A stretch of 50,603 bases of DNA from Acinetobacter celticus (GCF_001707755.1 NZ_MBDL01000003.1:1-50603); one strand, 5' to 3'. Numbered from the stretch's first letter, positions 1 through 9,834 are shown. Made by a program: numbers and translations. Notes: generated by a model from the sequence alone, not told the origin.

Positions 1-884
1 CCGCCATAACTGCGGTCTTCGCCCACGGTTCCGGCTTTATAGGCAACATCATATTGGTTTTTAGCGTCATCGGCGGTGTTGTACAGCATACCCACGCGAT
101 AACTTCCCGGTAAATCATTCAAGCCTTTTTTCGGTGACCAAACCACTTCACTTAAAATATTTACACCATCTGCATTCTTTGTGTCTAAATTCCAGCCATG
201 GCGCTCTAAGGCATTTTCAGGGTTATATTCAAACACCCCAACTTGCGCAAATAATTCAGGGTTTATTTGATATTTCACACGGCCACCCCATTGGGAAACA
301 GGTGTGTTGTACCAAAGCTTACCTTGCCATTTGCCCATTTGAGCCGCACAAAAAGCGTTGCTTTGGAAATCGCATGCCATGGTATTAAATTCAGTCCCAA
401 GCCCCATGCGACCCAATCTAATGCTAATGCCTTGGTCTTTAAATGTTTTATCAAGGTAAAATTCACTTAGGCGACTGCCCGAATTGCCTCTCCCCCAGTT
501 TGCTTGTGAGTTGGCCCACTGCGGTGCAGCTGGGTCTTGAATCCCTTCAAGACTGGTGCTTTGCCCTTGGCGTGCCGTCACCAACGCACGAATAATGGTG
601 CCGTCCCAACCTGCTAGTTTTTCCATATCTAGCGTAGTGCCAAGCCCGAACTGCGTACCGAAGGTTGGCGATTGATGCGCATCATACCCCCCGTCTGCTA
701 AATATGCGCCGTCTGTTGCAATCGTTGCGTCAAACTTTAGACCTTCTGTTGCCAGTGCAGTACGTTTTCCATTCCAATCACCCAATAAATATTGACCATT
801 GGGAGAAAATGCATCTTCAGCATAGGTATGAGTCGTGGTTGCCGCCATCAATAAAGGCAATAGAGTTAGACTAAATTTTTTCAT
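1..884 (-). CDS. OprB-like carbohydrate porin, 3-prime end beyond the window
   Basis: This is an outer-membrane porin of the carbohydrate-selective OprB family; the reading frame is open from the ATG at 884 to the window edge, so about 294 N-terminal residues are seen. The product starts with a signal peptide (MKKFSLTLLPLLMAATTTHTYA), and mature protein begins near EDAF. It then shows LLGDWNGKRTAL, an OprB hallmark, an NTMACDFQSNAFC segment with two Cys, and VSQWGGRVKY. An AGG sits 7 bases before the ATG. It is clearly a paralogue of the porin at 18822-20102, which shares GDWNG-RTAL, the Cys pair, VSQW-ARVKY and EYNPEN. The substrate cannot be read from the sequence. Confidence 0.85.
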   Translation of the reverse strand, partial: MKKFSLTLLPLLMAATTTHTYAEDAFSPNGQYLLGDWNGKRTALATEGLKFDATIATDGAYLADGGYDAHQSPTFGTQFGLGTTLDMEKLAGWDGTIIRALVTARQGQSTSLEGIQDPAAPQWANSQANWGRGNSGSRLSEFYLDKTFKDQGISIRLGRMGLGTEFNTMACDFQSNAFCAAQMGKWQGKLWYNTPVSQWGGRVKYQINPELFAQVGVFEYNPENALERHGWNLDTKNADGVNILSEVVWSPKKGLNDLPGSYRVGMLYNTADDAKNQYDVAYKAGTVGEDRSYG

Positions 885-1275
885 AGAAAAACCTGATTTT
901 TAGAGAGTTTTTTCAGACTGCAATGGCAAGATTGAAAACTATTGCATGAATAATTACATAATTATTCAACCCCAATATCTGCAAAATTTTTATCATTTTA
1001 AAAACTTTTTTTTATGTATTTATTTGAAATAAATAACCAAAATACAGGATAAAAATAATTCTTTTAAATTTCAAACAATTATAAACATACTTATTAAAAC
1101 AGATACTCTCCAGAGCAAAAAACTGTCAGAAAAGCCTCCATTCGGCTATACAGTCTACTCGCAGTTTTCTTGTACTCTATTCATTATAATGTCCAAGGAT
1201 CTATGCCATTTTAACCTTGCATTCAAACGCAATTAGCCCAATATTAAGCACATCTCAATCTCATCCTTATGTCGC
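885..1275. other. AT-rich divergent intergenic region between porin and mutM
   Basis: No convincing gene lies in these 391 bases. The part next to the porin is extremely AT-rich and must hold the porin promoter on the minus strand. A TATAAT hexamer at 1185-1190 on the plus strand could serve mutM, but no good -35 lies at 16-18 bases from it. Confidence 0.6.
1185..1190 (+). promoter_or_regulatory. possible -10 element for mutM-ppiC
   Basis: A perfect TATAAT lies about 85 bases upstream of the mutM ATG. A matching -35 is not obvious (a TTGTAC at 1170-1175 is too close), so this is tentative. Confidence 0.3.
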
Positions 1276-2130
1276 ATGCCTGAATTACCTGAAGTTGAAA
1301 CGACAAAAACCAGTTTATTACCGCTCCTTGGTCAAACAGTACTTAAGGTGACTGTGCATCAACCTAGCCTGCGCTGGCCCATTCCAAATGATCTACAAAA
1401 ACTGGTGGGACAAAAACTCATTCAACTCACACGTCGCTCTAAATATATTTTGGCGCAATTTGAACAAGACACCATGCTTTGGCATTTAGGCATGTCAGGC
1501 AGTTTTAGAATTTGTGATGAGCACGATGAACTACGTAAACATGACCATTTCATTCTTCAGTTGGATGATGTGCAATTACGCTACCATGACCCACGACGTT
1601 TTGGCTGTATTTTATGGTTAGATGAGTATTCTCAAAGCAAGCTAATAGATACATTAGGCCCTGAACCACTCAGTGAAGCCTTTCATGCAGAATATTTATT
1701 CTCTAAATTTAAAACTAAAAATACCGCTATAAAAGTCGCCATGATGGACAATCACATTGTGGTCGGTGTCGGCAATATTTACGCAACAGAAAGCTTATTC
1801 AATTTAGGTATTCACCCTGCCCAGCCTGCCTCTAGCCTGACATTTCAGCAAGTTGAAAAAATGGTCATTGAGATTAAGCGCATTTTAAAACAAGCCATTG
1901 ATTTAGGGGGGTCAACCTTACGCGATTACAGCAATGCCATGGGCGAAAATGGTTACTTTCAGCAAACCTTATTGGCTTATGGTCGCGCGGAGGAAATGTG
2001 CGTGAACTGCGAGACCACTTTAGAAAATTTAAAATTAGGACAACGTGCCAGTGTTTTTTGCCCACAATGCCAAGCCTTAAAACAGGTTAAAATAGTGCCG
2101 AAGAAAGCACTCAAAGGAAATAAAGCATGA
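1276..2130 (+). CDS. mutM: formamidopyrimidine-DNA glycosylase (Fpg/MutM)
   Basis: A bifunctional DNA glycosylase/AP lyase of base excision repair that removes 8-oxoguanine and other oxidised purines. The start is fixed by the N-terminal MPELPEVET, in which Pro2 (after Met removal) is the Schiff-base nucleophile and Glu3 is catalytic; Lys56 in RRSKYI is the conserved beta-hairpin lysine. The C-terminal zinc finger is present with Cys242, Cys245, Cys262 and Cys265 and the QRAS arginine loop. At 284 residues it is slightly longer than the usual 269-275 because of a basic tail (KKALKGNKA). It overlaps ppiC by four bases (ATGA), so the two are translationally coupled. Confidence 0.97.
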   Translation: MPELPEVETTKTSLLPLLGQTVLKVTVHQPSLRWPIPNDLQKLVGQKLIQLTRRSKYILAQFEQDTMLWHLGMSGSFRICDEHDELRKHDHFILQLDDVQLRYHDPRRFGCILWLDEYSQSKLIDTLGPEPLSEAFHAEYLFSKFKTKNTAIKVAMMDNHIVVGVGNIYATESLFNLGIHPAQPASSLTFQQVEKMVIEIKRILKQAIDLGGSTLRDYSNAMGENGYFQQTLLAYGRAEEMCVNCETTLENLKLGQRASVFCPQCQALKQVKIVPKKALKGNKA

Positions 2131-2408
2131 AATCTGCCATCGTGCGTCATATTTTAGTCAAAGACAAAGAATTGGCTGAACAGTTAAAAAAGAAAATTAC
2201 AGGTGGGGCAGATTTTGCCAAAATAGCCAAACAGCATTCGACTTGTCCGTCAGGAAAAAAAGGCGGTGAGCTGGGTGATATTAAAAAAGGACAATTGGTT
2301 GGCCCAATTGATAAAGCGGTGTTTACGTTAGCTGAACGTGAATTGCATGGCCCCATTAAAAGCCAATTTGGTTGGCATTTATTAGAAATTAAATTTCGGA
2401 TGGATTAG
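2127..2408 (+). CDS. ppiC: parvulin-type peptidyl-prolyl cis-trans isomerase PpiC
   Basis: A 93-residue single-domain parvulin, the same length as E. coli PpiC, that would catalyse cis-trans isomerisation of prolyl bonds in the cytoplasm; there is no signal peptide. Family features visible are RHILVK at the N-terminus, GADFAKIAKQHS, CPSGKKGGELG and the C-terminal FGWHLLEI. The ATG overlaps the mutM stop codon, so it is the second gene of a mutM-ppiC operon. A repeat element and a strong bidirectional terminator follow. Confidence 0.95.
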   Translation: MKSAIVRHILVKDKELAEQLKKKITGGADFAKIAKQHSTCPSGKKGGELGDIKKGQLVGPIDKAVFTLAERELHGPIKSQFGWHLLEIKFRMD

Positions 2409-2414
2409 GGTTAC

Positions 2415-2474
2415 TAATCCCTCCGAACCTCCCTTTAATAAAGGGAGGAAAAGTCCCTCTTAAAAAGGGGATTA
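2415..2474. repeat. palindromic intergenic repeat-like element
   Basis: A 60-bp element bounded by TAATCCC (2415-2421) and its complement GGGATTA (2468-2474). It contains a perfect 21-base palindrome at 2428-2448 (arms CCTCCCTTTA / TAAAGGGAGG). It resembles the short dispersed palindromes found between Acinetobacter genes, but no second copy is present in this window, so repeat status is inferred. Confidence 0.5.
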
Positions 2475-2502
2475 AAAAACGGCGCATTAAGCGCCGTTTT
2501 TT
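2474..2502. terminator. bidirectional terminator between ppiC and mscL
   Basis: A 12-bp perfect stem AAAAAACGGCGC / GCGCCGTTTTTT with a 5-base loop. It carries a T-tract in either direction and so serves both converging genes. Confidence 0.9.
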
Positions 2503-2519
2503 ATATATGTAAATCTACA

Positions 2520-2954
2520 TTAACCTTTACGTTTTAATTCATCACGAATTTCGCGAAGTAACTCAATATCTTCTGGGGTTGCTTCAGGTGCAGGTGCTTC
2601 TTCTTCTTGTTTACGGCGTATTTTGTTCATGACTTTCACCAACAAGAACACCACCCAAGCCAAGAGTAAGAAATTAATCAGAATGGTGAGAAAATTACCA
2701 TACGCTAAAACGTTCAATCCAGCATCTTGCGCTGCTTTTAATGTATTCAAGTTATTAGGATTATCACCTAAAACGACAAACCAATTTGAATAATCAACAT
2801 CACCGCCCAAAATCCAAGAAACGATTGGCATGATAATATCTTTTACCATCGAATCAATAATTTTACCAAATGCGCCACCGATGATGACACCAACAGCCAA
2901 GTCCATTACGTTGCCTTTTACAGCAAACTCTTTAAATTCTTGAACAATACTCAT
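2520..2954 (-). CDS. mscL: large-conductance mechanosensitive channel MscL
   Basis: Inner-membrane homopentameric channel that opens under membrane tension and releases solutes on hypo-osmotic shock. The 144-residue product has the family N-terminus ([20 protein letters not shown]), the pore-lining first helix with [10 protein letters not shown], the IIMPIVSW loop, a second helix around residues 85-107 and a charged C-terminal bundle ([13 protein letters not shown]). GGAG lies 7 bases before the ATG. Upstream is a CRP-like palindrome (3002-3017). It converges on ppiC. Confidence 0.97.
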   Translation of the reverse strand: MSIVQEFKEFAVKGNVMDLAVGVIIGGAFGKIIDSMVKDIIMPIVSWILGGDVDYSNWFVVLGDNPNNLNTLKAAQDAGLNVLAYGNFLTILINFLLLAWVVFLLVKVMNKIRRKQEEEAPAPEATPEDIELLREIRDELKRKG

Positions 2955-3001
2955 CTCAATCTCCAGCGAACGTTCGTAACTATTCTTTATTAAAATATTT
3001 T

Positions 3002-3017
3002 AGTGATATACATCACA
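3002..3017. promoter_or_regulatory. CRP/Vfr-like palindrome upstream of mscL
   Basis: The 16-mer AGTGATATACATCACA matches the TGTGA-N6-TCACA pattern with one mismatch. It lies about 50 bases upstream of the mscL ATG. Binding by a CRP/Vfr homologue is inference. Confidence 0.4.
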
Positions 3018-3101
3018 AATTATAATGTATAAGTATTTTAAATTCCTTGTAATTTACTCGGAAATCATCTGCTTTTATACATGGGTTTGCTAATTCTAAA
3101 C

Positions 3102-3132
3102 AAAAAAAATGCCATCAATCACTTGATGACAT
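3102..3132 (-). terminator. terminator of typA
   Basis: On the minus strand a 10-bp stem (3132-3123 with 3118-3109, one G-U type mismatch) and a 4-base loop are followed by eight Ts. A second hairpin, ATGTTGC / GCAACAT (3142-3165), sits between it and the typA stop. Confidence 0.75.
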
Positions 3133-3177
3133 TTTTAAATCATGTTGCCCCAGTAGGAGCAACATCATTTTTAAATC

Positions 3178-5016
3178 TTATTTACCAGAACGGTTACGCT
3201 TACGCTCACCTTCAGTTAGGAAACGCTTACGAATACGGATTGACTTAGGTGTTACTTCAACTAATTCGTCATCTTCAATGAATTCAAGCGCTTGTTCAAG
3301 CGTGTATTCAATTGCAGGAACCAATGTTAACGCTTCATCTGTACCAGATGCACGTACGTTGGTTAACTGTTTCGCTTTTGTTGGGTTAACAGTCATGTCG
3401 TCTGAACGAGAGTTGATACCAATGATCATACCTTCGTAAACTTCTAACTGTGGCTTAGCGAATAGACGACCACGGTCTTGCAATGTGAACAATGCATAAC
3501 CCAAGCACACGCCTTGAACCATAGAAACCAACACACCGTTTTGACGTTTCGCAACAGTACCTTGTTTCATTGGACCATAATGCGAGAAGCTTGACGTCAT
3601 GATCCCTGTACCAGAAGTCATGGTCAAGAATTCAGAACGGAAACCAATTAAGCCACGTGAAGGAACAGTTGCTTCAATACGGATACGGCCTTTACCGTCA
3701 ACTTCCATATTGGTCATTTCGCCTTTACGGTAACCCATTTGCTCCATTACAGAACCTTGGTGCTGTTCTTCAACGTCAAATGTTACGTTTTCATACGGTT
3801 CTTGCTTTTCGCCGTCAACTTCTTTCAAGATTACTTGTGGACGTGATACGCCCATCTCGAAGCCTTCGCGACGCATGTTTTCAATCAGAACTGAAAGGTG
3901 AAGCTCACCACGACCAGAAACTTTGAAACGGTCTGGACTGTCAGTATCTTCAACACGTAAAGCTACGTTATGAATCAATTCACGGTCTAAACGCTCACGG
4001 ATGTTACGTGAAGTTACAAACTTACCTTCTTTACCAGCAAACGGTGAGTTGTTTACTTGGAATGTCATGGTAACAGTAGGTTCGTCTACAGAAAGCGGTG
4101 GAAGTGCTTCAACAGCTTTCGGATCACAAATTGTGTCAGAGATATGAAGTTGATCAATACCTGTGATACATACGATATCACCCGCATTTGCTTCTTCTAC
4201 GTCAACACGGTCTAGACCATGGTAACCCATAATTTTTAAGATACGACCGTTACGAGTCTTACCTTCTTTATCAATTACAGTAACTTGTGTATTCAACTTA
4301 ACAGAACCACGTTGAATACGACCCACACCGATAACACCAACGAAGCTGTTATAGTCCAAAGACGAAATTTGCATTTGGAATGGACCATCAATGTCAACTG
4401 CTGGTGGCTCAACGATGTCTACAATTGTTTGGAACAATGGCGTCATGTCGTCAGCAAGTTCTTCTGGAGAAGGACCAGCAACACCACGAAGACCCGATGC
4501 ATAAACGATTGGGAAGTCTAACTGTTCATCAGTACCACCAAGGTTGTCGAATAAATCGAATACTTGGTCAATTACCCAGTCTGGACGCGCGCTTGGCTTG
4601 TCTACTTTGTTAATGATTACGATTGGCTTTAGACCGCTCGCAAAGGCTTTTGATGTCACAAAACGTGTTTGTGGCATTGGACCTTCTTGAGAATCGACAA
4701 GAAGAAGTACGCAGTCAACCATCGACATTACACGTTCAACTTCACCACCGAAGTCGGCGTGTCCCGGGGTGTCCACGATGTTAATACGATATTCGATATC
4801 TGTACGTGCATCAGTCCATTTAATTGCAGTGTTTTTTGCAAGAATGGTAATACCACGTTCACTTTCAATAGCGCCTGAATCCATCACACGTTCAATCTCA
4901 CCCGCGCGATCACCGAGAGCACCAGATTGTTGCAAAAGTTTGTCTACAAGAGTCGTTTTACCATGATCGACGTGCGCAATAATGGCAATGTTACGGAGAG
5001 TTTTAATATCTGACAT
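3178..5016 (-). CDS. typA: ribosome-associated GTPase TypA/BipA
   Basis: A translational GTPase of the EF-G-like family that binds 70S ribosomes and helps ribosome assembly and stress or cold adaptation. The start is set at the ATG giving MSDIKTLRNIAIIAHVDHGKTT, because the family begins right before the G1 motif; the frame stays open 81 bases further upstream but that extension is hydrophobic and unlike the family. Visible are AHVDHGKTT, switch I RGITI, DTPGHADFGGEVER, NKVDKP, and the C-terminal domain with SRGLIGFRSEFLT. At 612 residues it is of normal size (E. coli 607). It is a single-gene unit. Confidence 0.97.
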   Translation of the reverse strand: MSDIKTLRNIAIIAHVDHGKTTLVDKLLQQSGALGDRAGEIERVMDSGAIESERGITILAKNTAIKWTDARTDIEYRINIVDTPGHADFGGEVERVMSMVDCVLLLVDSQEGPMPQTRFVTSKAFASGLKPIVIINKVDKPSARPDWVIDQVFDLFDNLGGTDEQLDFPIVYASGLRGVAGPSPEELADDMTPLFQTIVDIVEPPAVDIDGPFQMQISSLDYNSFVGVIGVGRIQRGSVKLNTQVTVIDKEGKTRNGRILKIMGYHGLDRVDVEEANAGDIVCITGIDQLHISDTICDPKAVEALPPLSVDEPTVTMTFQVNNSPFAGKEGKFVTSRNIRERLDRELIHNVALRVEDTDSPDRFKVSGRGELHLSVLIENMRREGFEMGVSRPQVILKEVDGEKQEPYENVTFDVEEQHQGSVMEQMGYRKGEMTNMEVDGKGRIRIEATVPSRGLIGFRSEFLTMTSGTGIMTSSFSHYGPMKQGTVAKRQNGVLVSMVQGVCLGYALFTLQDRGRLFAKPQLEVYEGMIIGINSRSDDMTVNPTKAKQLTNVRASGTDEALTLVPAIEYTLEQALEFIEDDELVEVTPKSIRIRKRFLTEGERKRNRSGK

Positions 5017-5050
5017 GTAAAAATTCAATACGTATATAATTTGAGGGCAA

Positions 5051-5056
5051 ATTATA
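5051..5056 (-). promoter_or_regulatory. probable -10 of the typA promoter
   Basis: On the minus strand a perfect TATAAT lies 34 bases before the typA ATG, giving a short leader. The -35 is weak, so only the -10 is called. Confidence 0.5.
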
Positions 5057-5191
5057 CAGAAAAATACGCAACTTTTATAGTCACAGTTTATTGACAATAC
5101 CGATTTTTTTGACCAACAGCGGTTTTTTAGGTTTTGTAAAGCTGTGTAATCAGATTAGAATAGCGCCACCTAGCCTTTATTTGCCTTGAAC

Positions 5192-6562
5192 ATGTCTGAT
5201 TTTAATCAATCTCCCCATCCCAAAGATCAACTCGATTTAGTCTACGAACTCAATGATCGTCCGAAACCTCTTGTTGCATTTCTAGCTGCATTTCAGCATT
5301 TATTAGCCATTATTGTACCAATTGTTACGCCGGGCTTACTCATTTGCTTAGCATTAGGGGTCTCGAAAGAAGACACCAATATGATTTTATCGATGTCATT
5401 GGTGATTTCGGGTATTGCGACATTTCTTCAGTGTAAAAAAGTTGGCCCATTTGGCGCAGGTTTACTGATTGTTCAAGGCACAAGTTTTAACTTTATTGGC
5501 CCCATTATTGGTATTGGTTCTGCCATGGTGGCTGCAGGTACACCTGTAGAAGCAGTCATGGCATCGATTTTTGGTGTGGTAATTGCGGGTTCTTTTATTG
5601 AAATGGGCGTGTCGTGTATTCTGCCTTGGATCAAAAAACTCATTACACCTTTAGTTACAGGTATCGTGGTATTGCTCATTGGTTTGACTTTAATTAAAGA
5701 AGGTCTAATCAGCATGGGTGGTGGCTATCAAGCCATGGGCGATAAAACCTTTGCCAATGCTGACAATTTGATGATGTCATGTACTGTTTTAGCATTAATT
5801 ATCATTCTTAACCGTGTCCGTGTGACATGGATTAAAAGCTCTGCCATTTTAATTGCATTAGTTATTGGCTATATTTTAGCTGGCTTTATGGGATATCTAG
5901 ATTTTTCTGGCTTAAAAGATTCACCTGTAATACAAGTGCCTATGCCTATGCATTTTGGTTTAAGTTTCTCTTGGAGCTTATTTATTCCAATGGCATTTAT
6001 CTATTTAGTGACTTCATTAGAAGCCATTGGTGATATTACTGCAACATCGAAGCTGTCAAACCAACCTGTCGATGGCCCTCAATGGATGCAACGCATTAAA
6101 GGTGGTGTGTTGGTTAATGGTGCAAACTCATTATTGGCAGGTTTATTCAATACCTTCCCTAGTTCTGTATTTGCGCAAAATAATGGCGTCATTCAACTGA
6201 CAGGTGTTGCAAGTCGTTATGTCGGGATTTGGATTGCGGTACTTTTAGTGATTCTAGGTTTATTTCCAGCAGTTTCCGGTGTAATCCAAGCGGTTCCACA
6301 AGCGGTACTGGGTGGCGCAGTGATGGTGATGTTTGGTGCAGTGGCAGCTTCAGGCATTAATATTCTTTCAGGTGTACAATTAGACCGCCGTGCTTTACTA
6401 ATTATTGCCATCTCCCTTGCATTGGGTCTTGGCGTTGCGCAAGTACCTCAGATTCTTGAGCATCTGCCTGAATTATTCCGCAACATTTTCAGCTCAGGTG
6501 TCGCAACAGGCGGTATTGCAGCCCTTTTACTTAATATTATTCTTCCTGAAACGAAGAAATAA
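5192..6562 (+). CDS. xanP: xanthine permease, NCS2 family (XanP-like)
   Basis: Proton-coupled purine (xanthine) importer of the inner membrane. The product is multi-spanning throughout. It carries the XanP/UapA-type signatures: [16 protein letters not shown] near the N-terminus, QGTSFNF, the [12 protein letters not shown] segment followed by [16 protein letters not shown], and [17 protein letters not shown]. These match the E. coli XanP subgroup rather than the uracil (UraA) group. The ATG at 5192 is preferred over a TTG two codons upstream; there is no strong ribosome-binding site. The length of 456 residues is normal. A hairpin terminator follows. Confidence 0.88.
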   Translation: MSDFNQSPHPKDQLDLVYELNDRPKPLVAFLAAFQHLLAIIVPIVTPGLLICLALGVSKEDTNMILSMSLVISGIATFLQCKKVGPFGAGLLIVQGTSFNFIGPIIGIGSAMVAAGTPVEAVMASIFGVVIAGSFIEMGVSCILPWIKKLITPLVTGIVVLLIGLTLIKEGLISMGGGYQAMGDKTFANADNLMMSCTVLALIIILNRVRVTWIKSSAILIALVIGYILAGFMGYLDFSGLKDSPVIQVPMPMHFGLSFSWSLFIPMAFIYLVTSLEAIGDITATSKLSNQPVDGPQWMQRIKGGVLVNGANSLLAGLFNTFPSSVFAQNNGVIQLTGVASRYVGIWIAVLLVILGLFPAVSGVIQAVPQAVLGGAVMVMFGAVAASGINILSGVQLDRRALLIIAISLALGLGVAQVPQILEHLPELFRNIFSSGVATGGIAALLLNIILPETKK

Positions 6563-6583
6563 TTTCATTTCAGTATGTACCTT

Positions 6584-6610
6584 GCCCAGCACTGTCTGGG
6601 CATCGTTTTT
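6584..6610 (+). terminator. terminator after xanP
   Basis: Stem GCCCAG / CTGGGC with a 6-base loop is followed by ATCGTTTTT. It separates the permease from rsmC. Confidence 0.6.
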
Positions 6611-6627
6611 ACTTAGGAGTAGCAAAA

Positions 6628-7665
6628 ATGGATCCGAGAAGTGAAGTAGTTCTTCGTCAGCAAGACTATTTATCTGGCCCTATCCTGTTGGTCAATGCAC
6701 CTTGTGATGATCTATCATCTCAGTTGCCAGCCACTGTTGATGCACATTTTTGGACATGGAATCACAACGAATCGTTGTATTTTCAAAATAAACAAAACCC
6801 AGTCCATTTTGGCATTGATTTACCCACAGCAGATTTTGAACAAGCTATTGTTTTTGTGCCCAAATCAAAAGAATTACTCAATTACATTTTGCACAATTTA
6901 GCGAGTCGCCTCAAAATTGGTGCTTCTATTTTTTTAGTGGGTGAAAAAAAAGCTGGCGTAGAACGTGCAGCCAAACAATTACAACCTTATGGTCATACTC
7001 TTAAGTTAGACAGTGCGCGCCATTGCCAAATGTGGCAATTAACAACCAATACCCAGCCTGACCTAAAACCAATTGAAAGCTGGATACAGGAATATACGGT
7101 CAACACACCAAATGGCGATTTAAGCATTTGTGCATTGCCCGGTGTATTTAGCCAAAATCGTTTAGATGTAGGTACAGCAGTATTATTGCCGTATTTAACA
7201 CAAGTGACTTCTGGCAAAATTGCAGACTTTGGTTGCGGTGCTGGAGTCATTAGCGCCTATTTAGCCAAACTAAACCCAAAGAATCGTATTTTTGCGCTAG
7301 ATGTTGATGCGTTCGCGCTCGCATCGACACAACTGACCTTTACTAAAAATAATCTTTTGCCTGAACAACTTGAAATTAAAGCCGTCAGTGGCATTGAAGA
7401 TGCACCGCTATTTTTGCATGCAATTGTCAGTAATCCCCCATTCCATCAAGGCATCCATACCGATTACAATGCCAGCGAAAACTTATGTAAAACCTCACGT
7501 CGCCATCTTAAATCGGGTGGCGAGCTTTGGATTGTTTCAAATCGCTTTTTGAATTATCCATTATTAATTGAACAAAATTTTGGAAAATGTACAACCAAAG
7601 CCGATCAACAAGGCTTTAAAGTGCTGTTTGCCAGTACACAGAAAAAACTTAAGGATGAACGATGA
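6628..7665 (+). CDS. rsmC: 16S rRNA (guanine1207-N2)-methyltransferase RsmC
   Basis: SAM-dependent methyltransferase that makes m2G1207 in helix 34 of 16S rRNA. It has the two-domain RsmC layout: a degenerate N-terminal domain (residues 1-150) and a catalytic C-terminal domain with the SAM loop [16 protein letters not shown] (about 195-210), the acidic [10 protein letters not shown] and the NPPFHQG motif (about 268-274) that places the base. The 345-residue length fits. TTAGGAGTAG gives a good ribosome-binding site before the ATG. Its stop overlaps the lysP start (ATGA), so the genes are co-transcribed. Confidence 0.93.
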   Translation: MDPRSEVVLRQQDYLSGPILLVNAPCDDLSSQLPATVDAHFWTWNHNESLYFQNKQNPVHFGIDLPTADFEQAIVFVPKSKELLNYILHNLASRLKIGASIFLVGEKKAGVERAAKQLQPYGHTLKLDSARHCQMWQLTTNTQPDLKPIESWIQEYTVNTPNGDLSICALPGVFSQNRLDVGTAVLLPYLTQVTSGKIADFGCGAGVISAYLAKLNPKNRIFALDVDAFALASTQLTFTKNNLLPEQLEIKAVSGIEDAPLFLHAIVSNPPFHQGIHTDYNASENLCKTSRRHLKSGGELWIVSNRFLNYPLLIEQNFGKCTTKADQQGFKVLFASTQKKLKDER

Positions 7666-9128
7666 GCGAAACAGATTTACCCCAGCTCAAGCGTAAGCTT
7701 GGTGCTCGCCATCTTAATATGATTGCCATTGGTGGCTCGATTGGTACAGGATTATTTCTTGCCTCTGGTGCAACCATTGCCAATGCTGGCCCAGGTGGCG
7801 CGTTACTGGCGTATTGCCTTATTGGCATCATGATTTACTTTCTCATGACCAGCTTAGGTGAGCTTGCGACACATAACCCAACATCGGGCGCATTTTTTAC
7901 CTACGGTACAAAATATGTAGAAGGTGGTTTTGGTTTTGCCTTGGGATGGAATTATTGGTACAACTGGGCCATTACCGTTGCCTTTGAACTGGTTGCTGTA
8001 CAGTTCATTATGAAGTTTTGGTTTCCTGATATTCCGGGTTTCTACTGGAGTGCGATCTTTCTAGCGATCATTTTTGGCATTAATGCATTAACCGTTAAAG
8101 GCTTTGGTGAAACTGAGTTCTTATTTTCTTTGGTGAAAGTCCTTGCCATTATTGTCTTTATCATTATTGGTATTGCCATGATTGTAAAAATTATGCTGAC
8201 ACCTAATATGGTTACTTTTGCCAACTGGACCAAAGGAGATGCACCCTTTGTTGGAGGCTTCCAAGCCCTGATTGGCGTCGCAATGATTGCAGGGTTCTCT
8301 TTCCAAGGAACCGAAATGGTTGGCGTGGCTGCGGGCGAATCAAAGGATCCAAAGAAAACTATTCCTATTGCCATTAAACAAATTTTCTGGCGAATCCTCC
8401 TGTTTTACGTGGTGTGTATTTTCATTATTGGTACATTAGTCGCTTATGATGACCCACGCTTATTACAAGCCGCTGCCAGTGAAAACATTACTCTTTCACC
8501 TTTCACCTTAATGTATGAAAAAGCAGGGTTTGCCTTCGCTGCCGGCTTAATGAATGCTGTCATTTTGACGGCCATTCTATCCGCAGGTAATTCGGGCATG
8601 TATTCTTCTACACGTATGCTATTTGATATGGCACGTAAAGGAAGCGCACCCAAATGGTTTGCGAAACTAGACCCGCGTGGTGTGCCTATGAATGCACTCT
8701 ATGCAACAACAGCTATCGCAGCACTTTGTTTCTTAACCACATTTATTGGTGAACAACAAGTCTTTAACTGGCTACTCAATATGTCTGGGATGTGTGGCTT
8801 TATTGTTTGGTTAGGTATTGCTATTTCACATTACCGGTTCCGTAAAGGCTATTTAGCGCAAGGTCATAAGCTTGAAGATTTAGCGTATAAAGCTAAATTT
8901 TTCCCATTTGCACCGTGGTTTGCTTTTATTCTTTGCTCGATCATTATTTTAGGTCAAAACTACGAAGCACTGATTGGCGGTAAAATTGATTGGCTTGGCT
9001 TACTGTCAACCTACATCAGTATTCCACTGTTCCTTGTAATCTGGCTCGGTTATAAGTGGAAATATAAAACTAAACTGGTCTCTTACCAAGACATGGACGT
9101 TAAGCCCATGAATCCCGATCTTGATTAA
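7662..9128 (+). CDS. lysP: lysine-specific permease (LysP-like APC transporter)
   Basis: Proton-coupled amino acid permease of the APC family with about 12 membrane segments in 488 residues. It closely follows E. coli LysP over the whole length: [25 protein letters not shown] at the N-terminus, [42 protein letters not shown] and [10 protein letters not shown]. This supports lysine as the probable substrate, though this is inferred from similarity. It is translationally coupled to rsmC by an ATGA overlap, with no obvious functional link to rRNA methylation. Confidence 0.88.
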   Translation: MSETDLPQLKRKLGARHLNMIAIGGSIGTGLFLASGATIANAGPGGALLAYCLIGIMIYFLMTSLGELATHNPTSGAFFTYGTKYVEGGFGFALGWNYWYNWAITVAFELVAVQFIMKFWFPDIPGFYWSAIFLAIIFGINALTVKGFGETEFLFSLVKVLAIIVFIIIGIAMIVKIMLTPNMVTFANWTKGDAPFVGGFQALIGVAMIAGFSFQGTEMVGVAAGESKDPKKTIPIAIKQIFWRILLFYVVCIFIIGTLVAYDDPRLLQAAASENITLSPFTLMYEKAGFAFAAGLMNAVILTAILSAGNSGMYSSTRMLFDMARKGSAPKWFAKLDPRGVPMNALYATTAIAALCFLTTFIGEQQVFNWLLNMSGMCGFIVWLGIAISHYRFRKGYLAQGHKLEDLAYKAKFFPFAPWFAFILCSIIILGQNYEALIGGKIDWLGLLSTYISIPLFLVIWLGYKWKYKTKLVSYQDMDVKPMNPDLD

Positions 9129-9140
9129 GTTGAAGATGTA

Positions 9141-9166
9141 AAAAACAGCCTACGGGCTGTTTTTTT
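9141..9166 (+). terminator. terminator after lysP
   Basis: Ten-base perfect stem AAAAACAGCC / GGCTGTTTTT with loop TACG and further Ts. Confidence 0.88.
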
Positions 9167-9249
9167 ATATTTAGCCGATCAATACTGATTTTGACTCATC
9201 ATCAGTTCAATCATAACATTAAATGTTGCATTGCAATGAACACCCTATA

Positions 9250-9774
9250 CTACGAATAGCGTTGCATAAACTGGCGACCATCAATCACCAAAGCTTGACG
9301 ACAAATCCCCTCTGCGCTTCGTTGTTGTTCAAATAACGCTACTGACATCGTATCAAAATGGTCAAAGAAACTAATTTCTGTTTCATCTATCGAATAAACA
9401 AGCGAATGATTGCCTAAGCCATCTAATGTGTCATAAAACACAATGACAAAATAACCAGATTCAACATTCTCCCTTAACTCTTGATAACTTAATGCTTCAG
9501 CTATTGGAATATCCAGTGCTTGAGCGTCTTGATAACAATATTGTTCTTTTTCATGCACATTTGGATCTGTATCAGTATGGAAACTGACCACAAAACCAAA
9601 GCGAGCCAATGCCACTGCAAGACCAATTCCAAAAGTCCCATCTTCTTCATCATACTGACAAGCATCTTTAAGCCGTTCAATATCCATCTGAATACCATAG
9701 TGCTGAAAAATCATCCACACGGCATAAATACCGCAATTAGACTCTAAATTTAATAATGCTTCTGGAATTTCCAA
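9250..9774 (-). CDS. C39-like cysteine peptidase domain protein
   Basis: Looks like a stand-alone papain-fold domain of the C39 (bacteriocin-processing-like) group. Cys14 in ESNCGIYAVW would be the nucleophile, followed by the C39-type HYGIQMDIERLKDAC and DGTFGIGLAVALARFG segments. His123 in GNHSLVYSID and Asp138 in FFDHFD complete a triad at the expected spacing. The usual oxyanion Gln upstream of the Cys is not evident. There is no signal peptide, membrane segment or ABC transporter, unlike bacteriocin exporters. It lies downstream of the ompA terminator and is probably its own unit. The function is unknown. Confidence 0.65.
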   Translation of the reverse strand: MEIPEALLNLESNCGIYAVWMIFQHYGIQMDIERLKDACQYDEEDGTFGIGLAVALARFGFVVSFHTDTDPNVHEKEQYCYQDAQALDIPIAEALSYQELRENVESGYFVIVFYDTLDGLGNHSLVYSIDETEISFFDHFDTMSVALFEQQRSAEGICRQALVIDGRQFMQRYS

Positions 9775-9834
9775 ACTGATGCTGTTCCAATAATTGAATA
9801 CTTATATTCTAAATGGATCTGTAATTTTAAACAT

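Noticed and set aside
134..874. Plus-strand frames across the left porin gene
   Set aside because: They are antisense to the OprB-like coding frame, which has a full signal peptide and family motifs.
2967..2976. CGAACGTTCG palindrome before mscL as a LexA-type box
   Set aside because: Only 10 bases, and it resembles Gram-positive rather than Acinetobacter damage-response sites.
5017..5097. N-terminal extension of typA
   Set aside because: The extra 27 residues are hydrophobic and unlike the family, and they cover the predicted -10 element.
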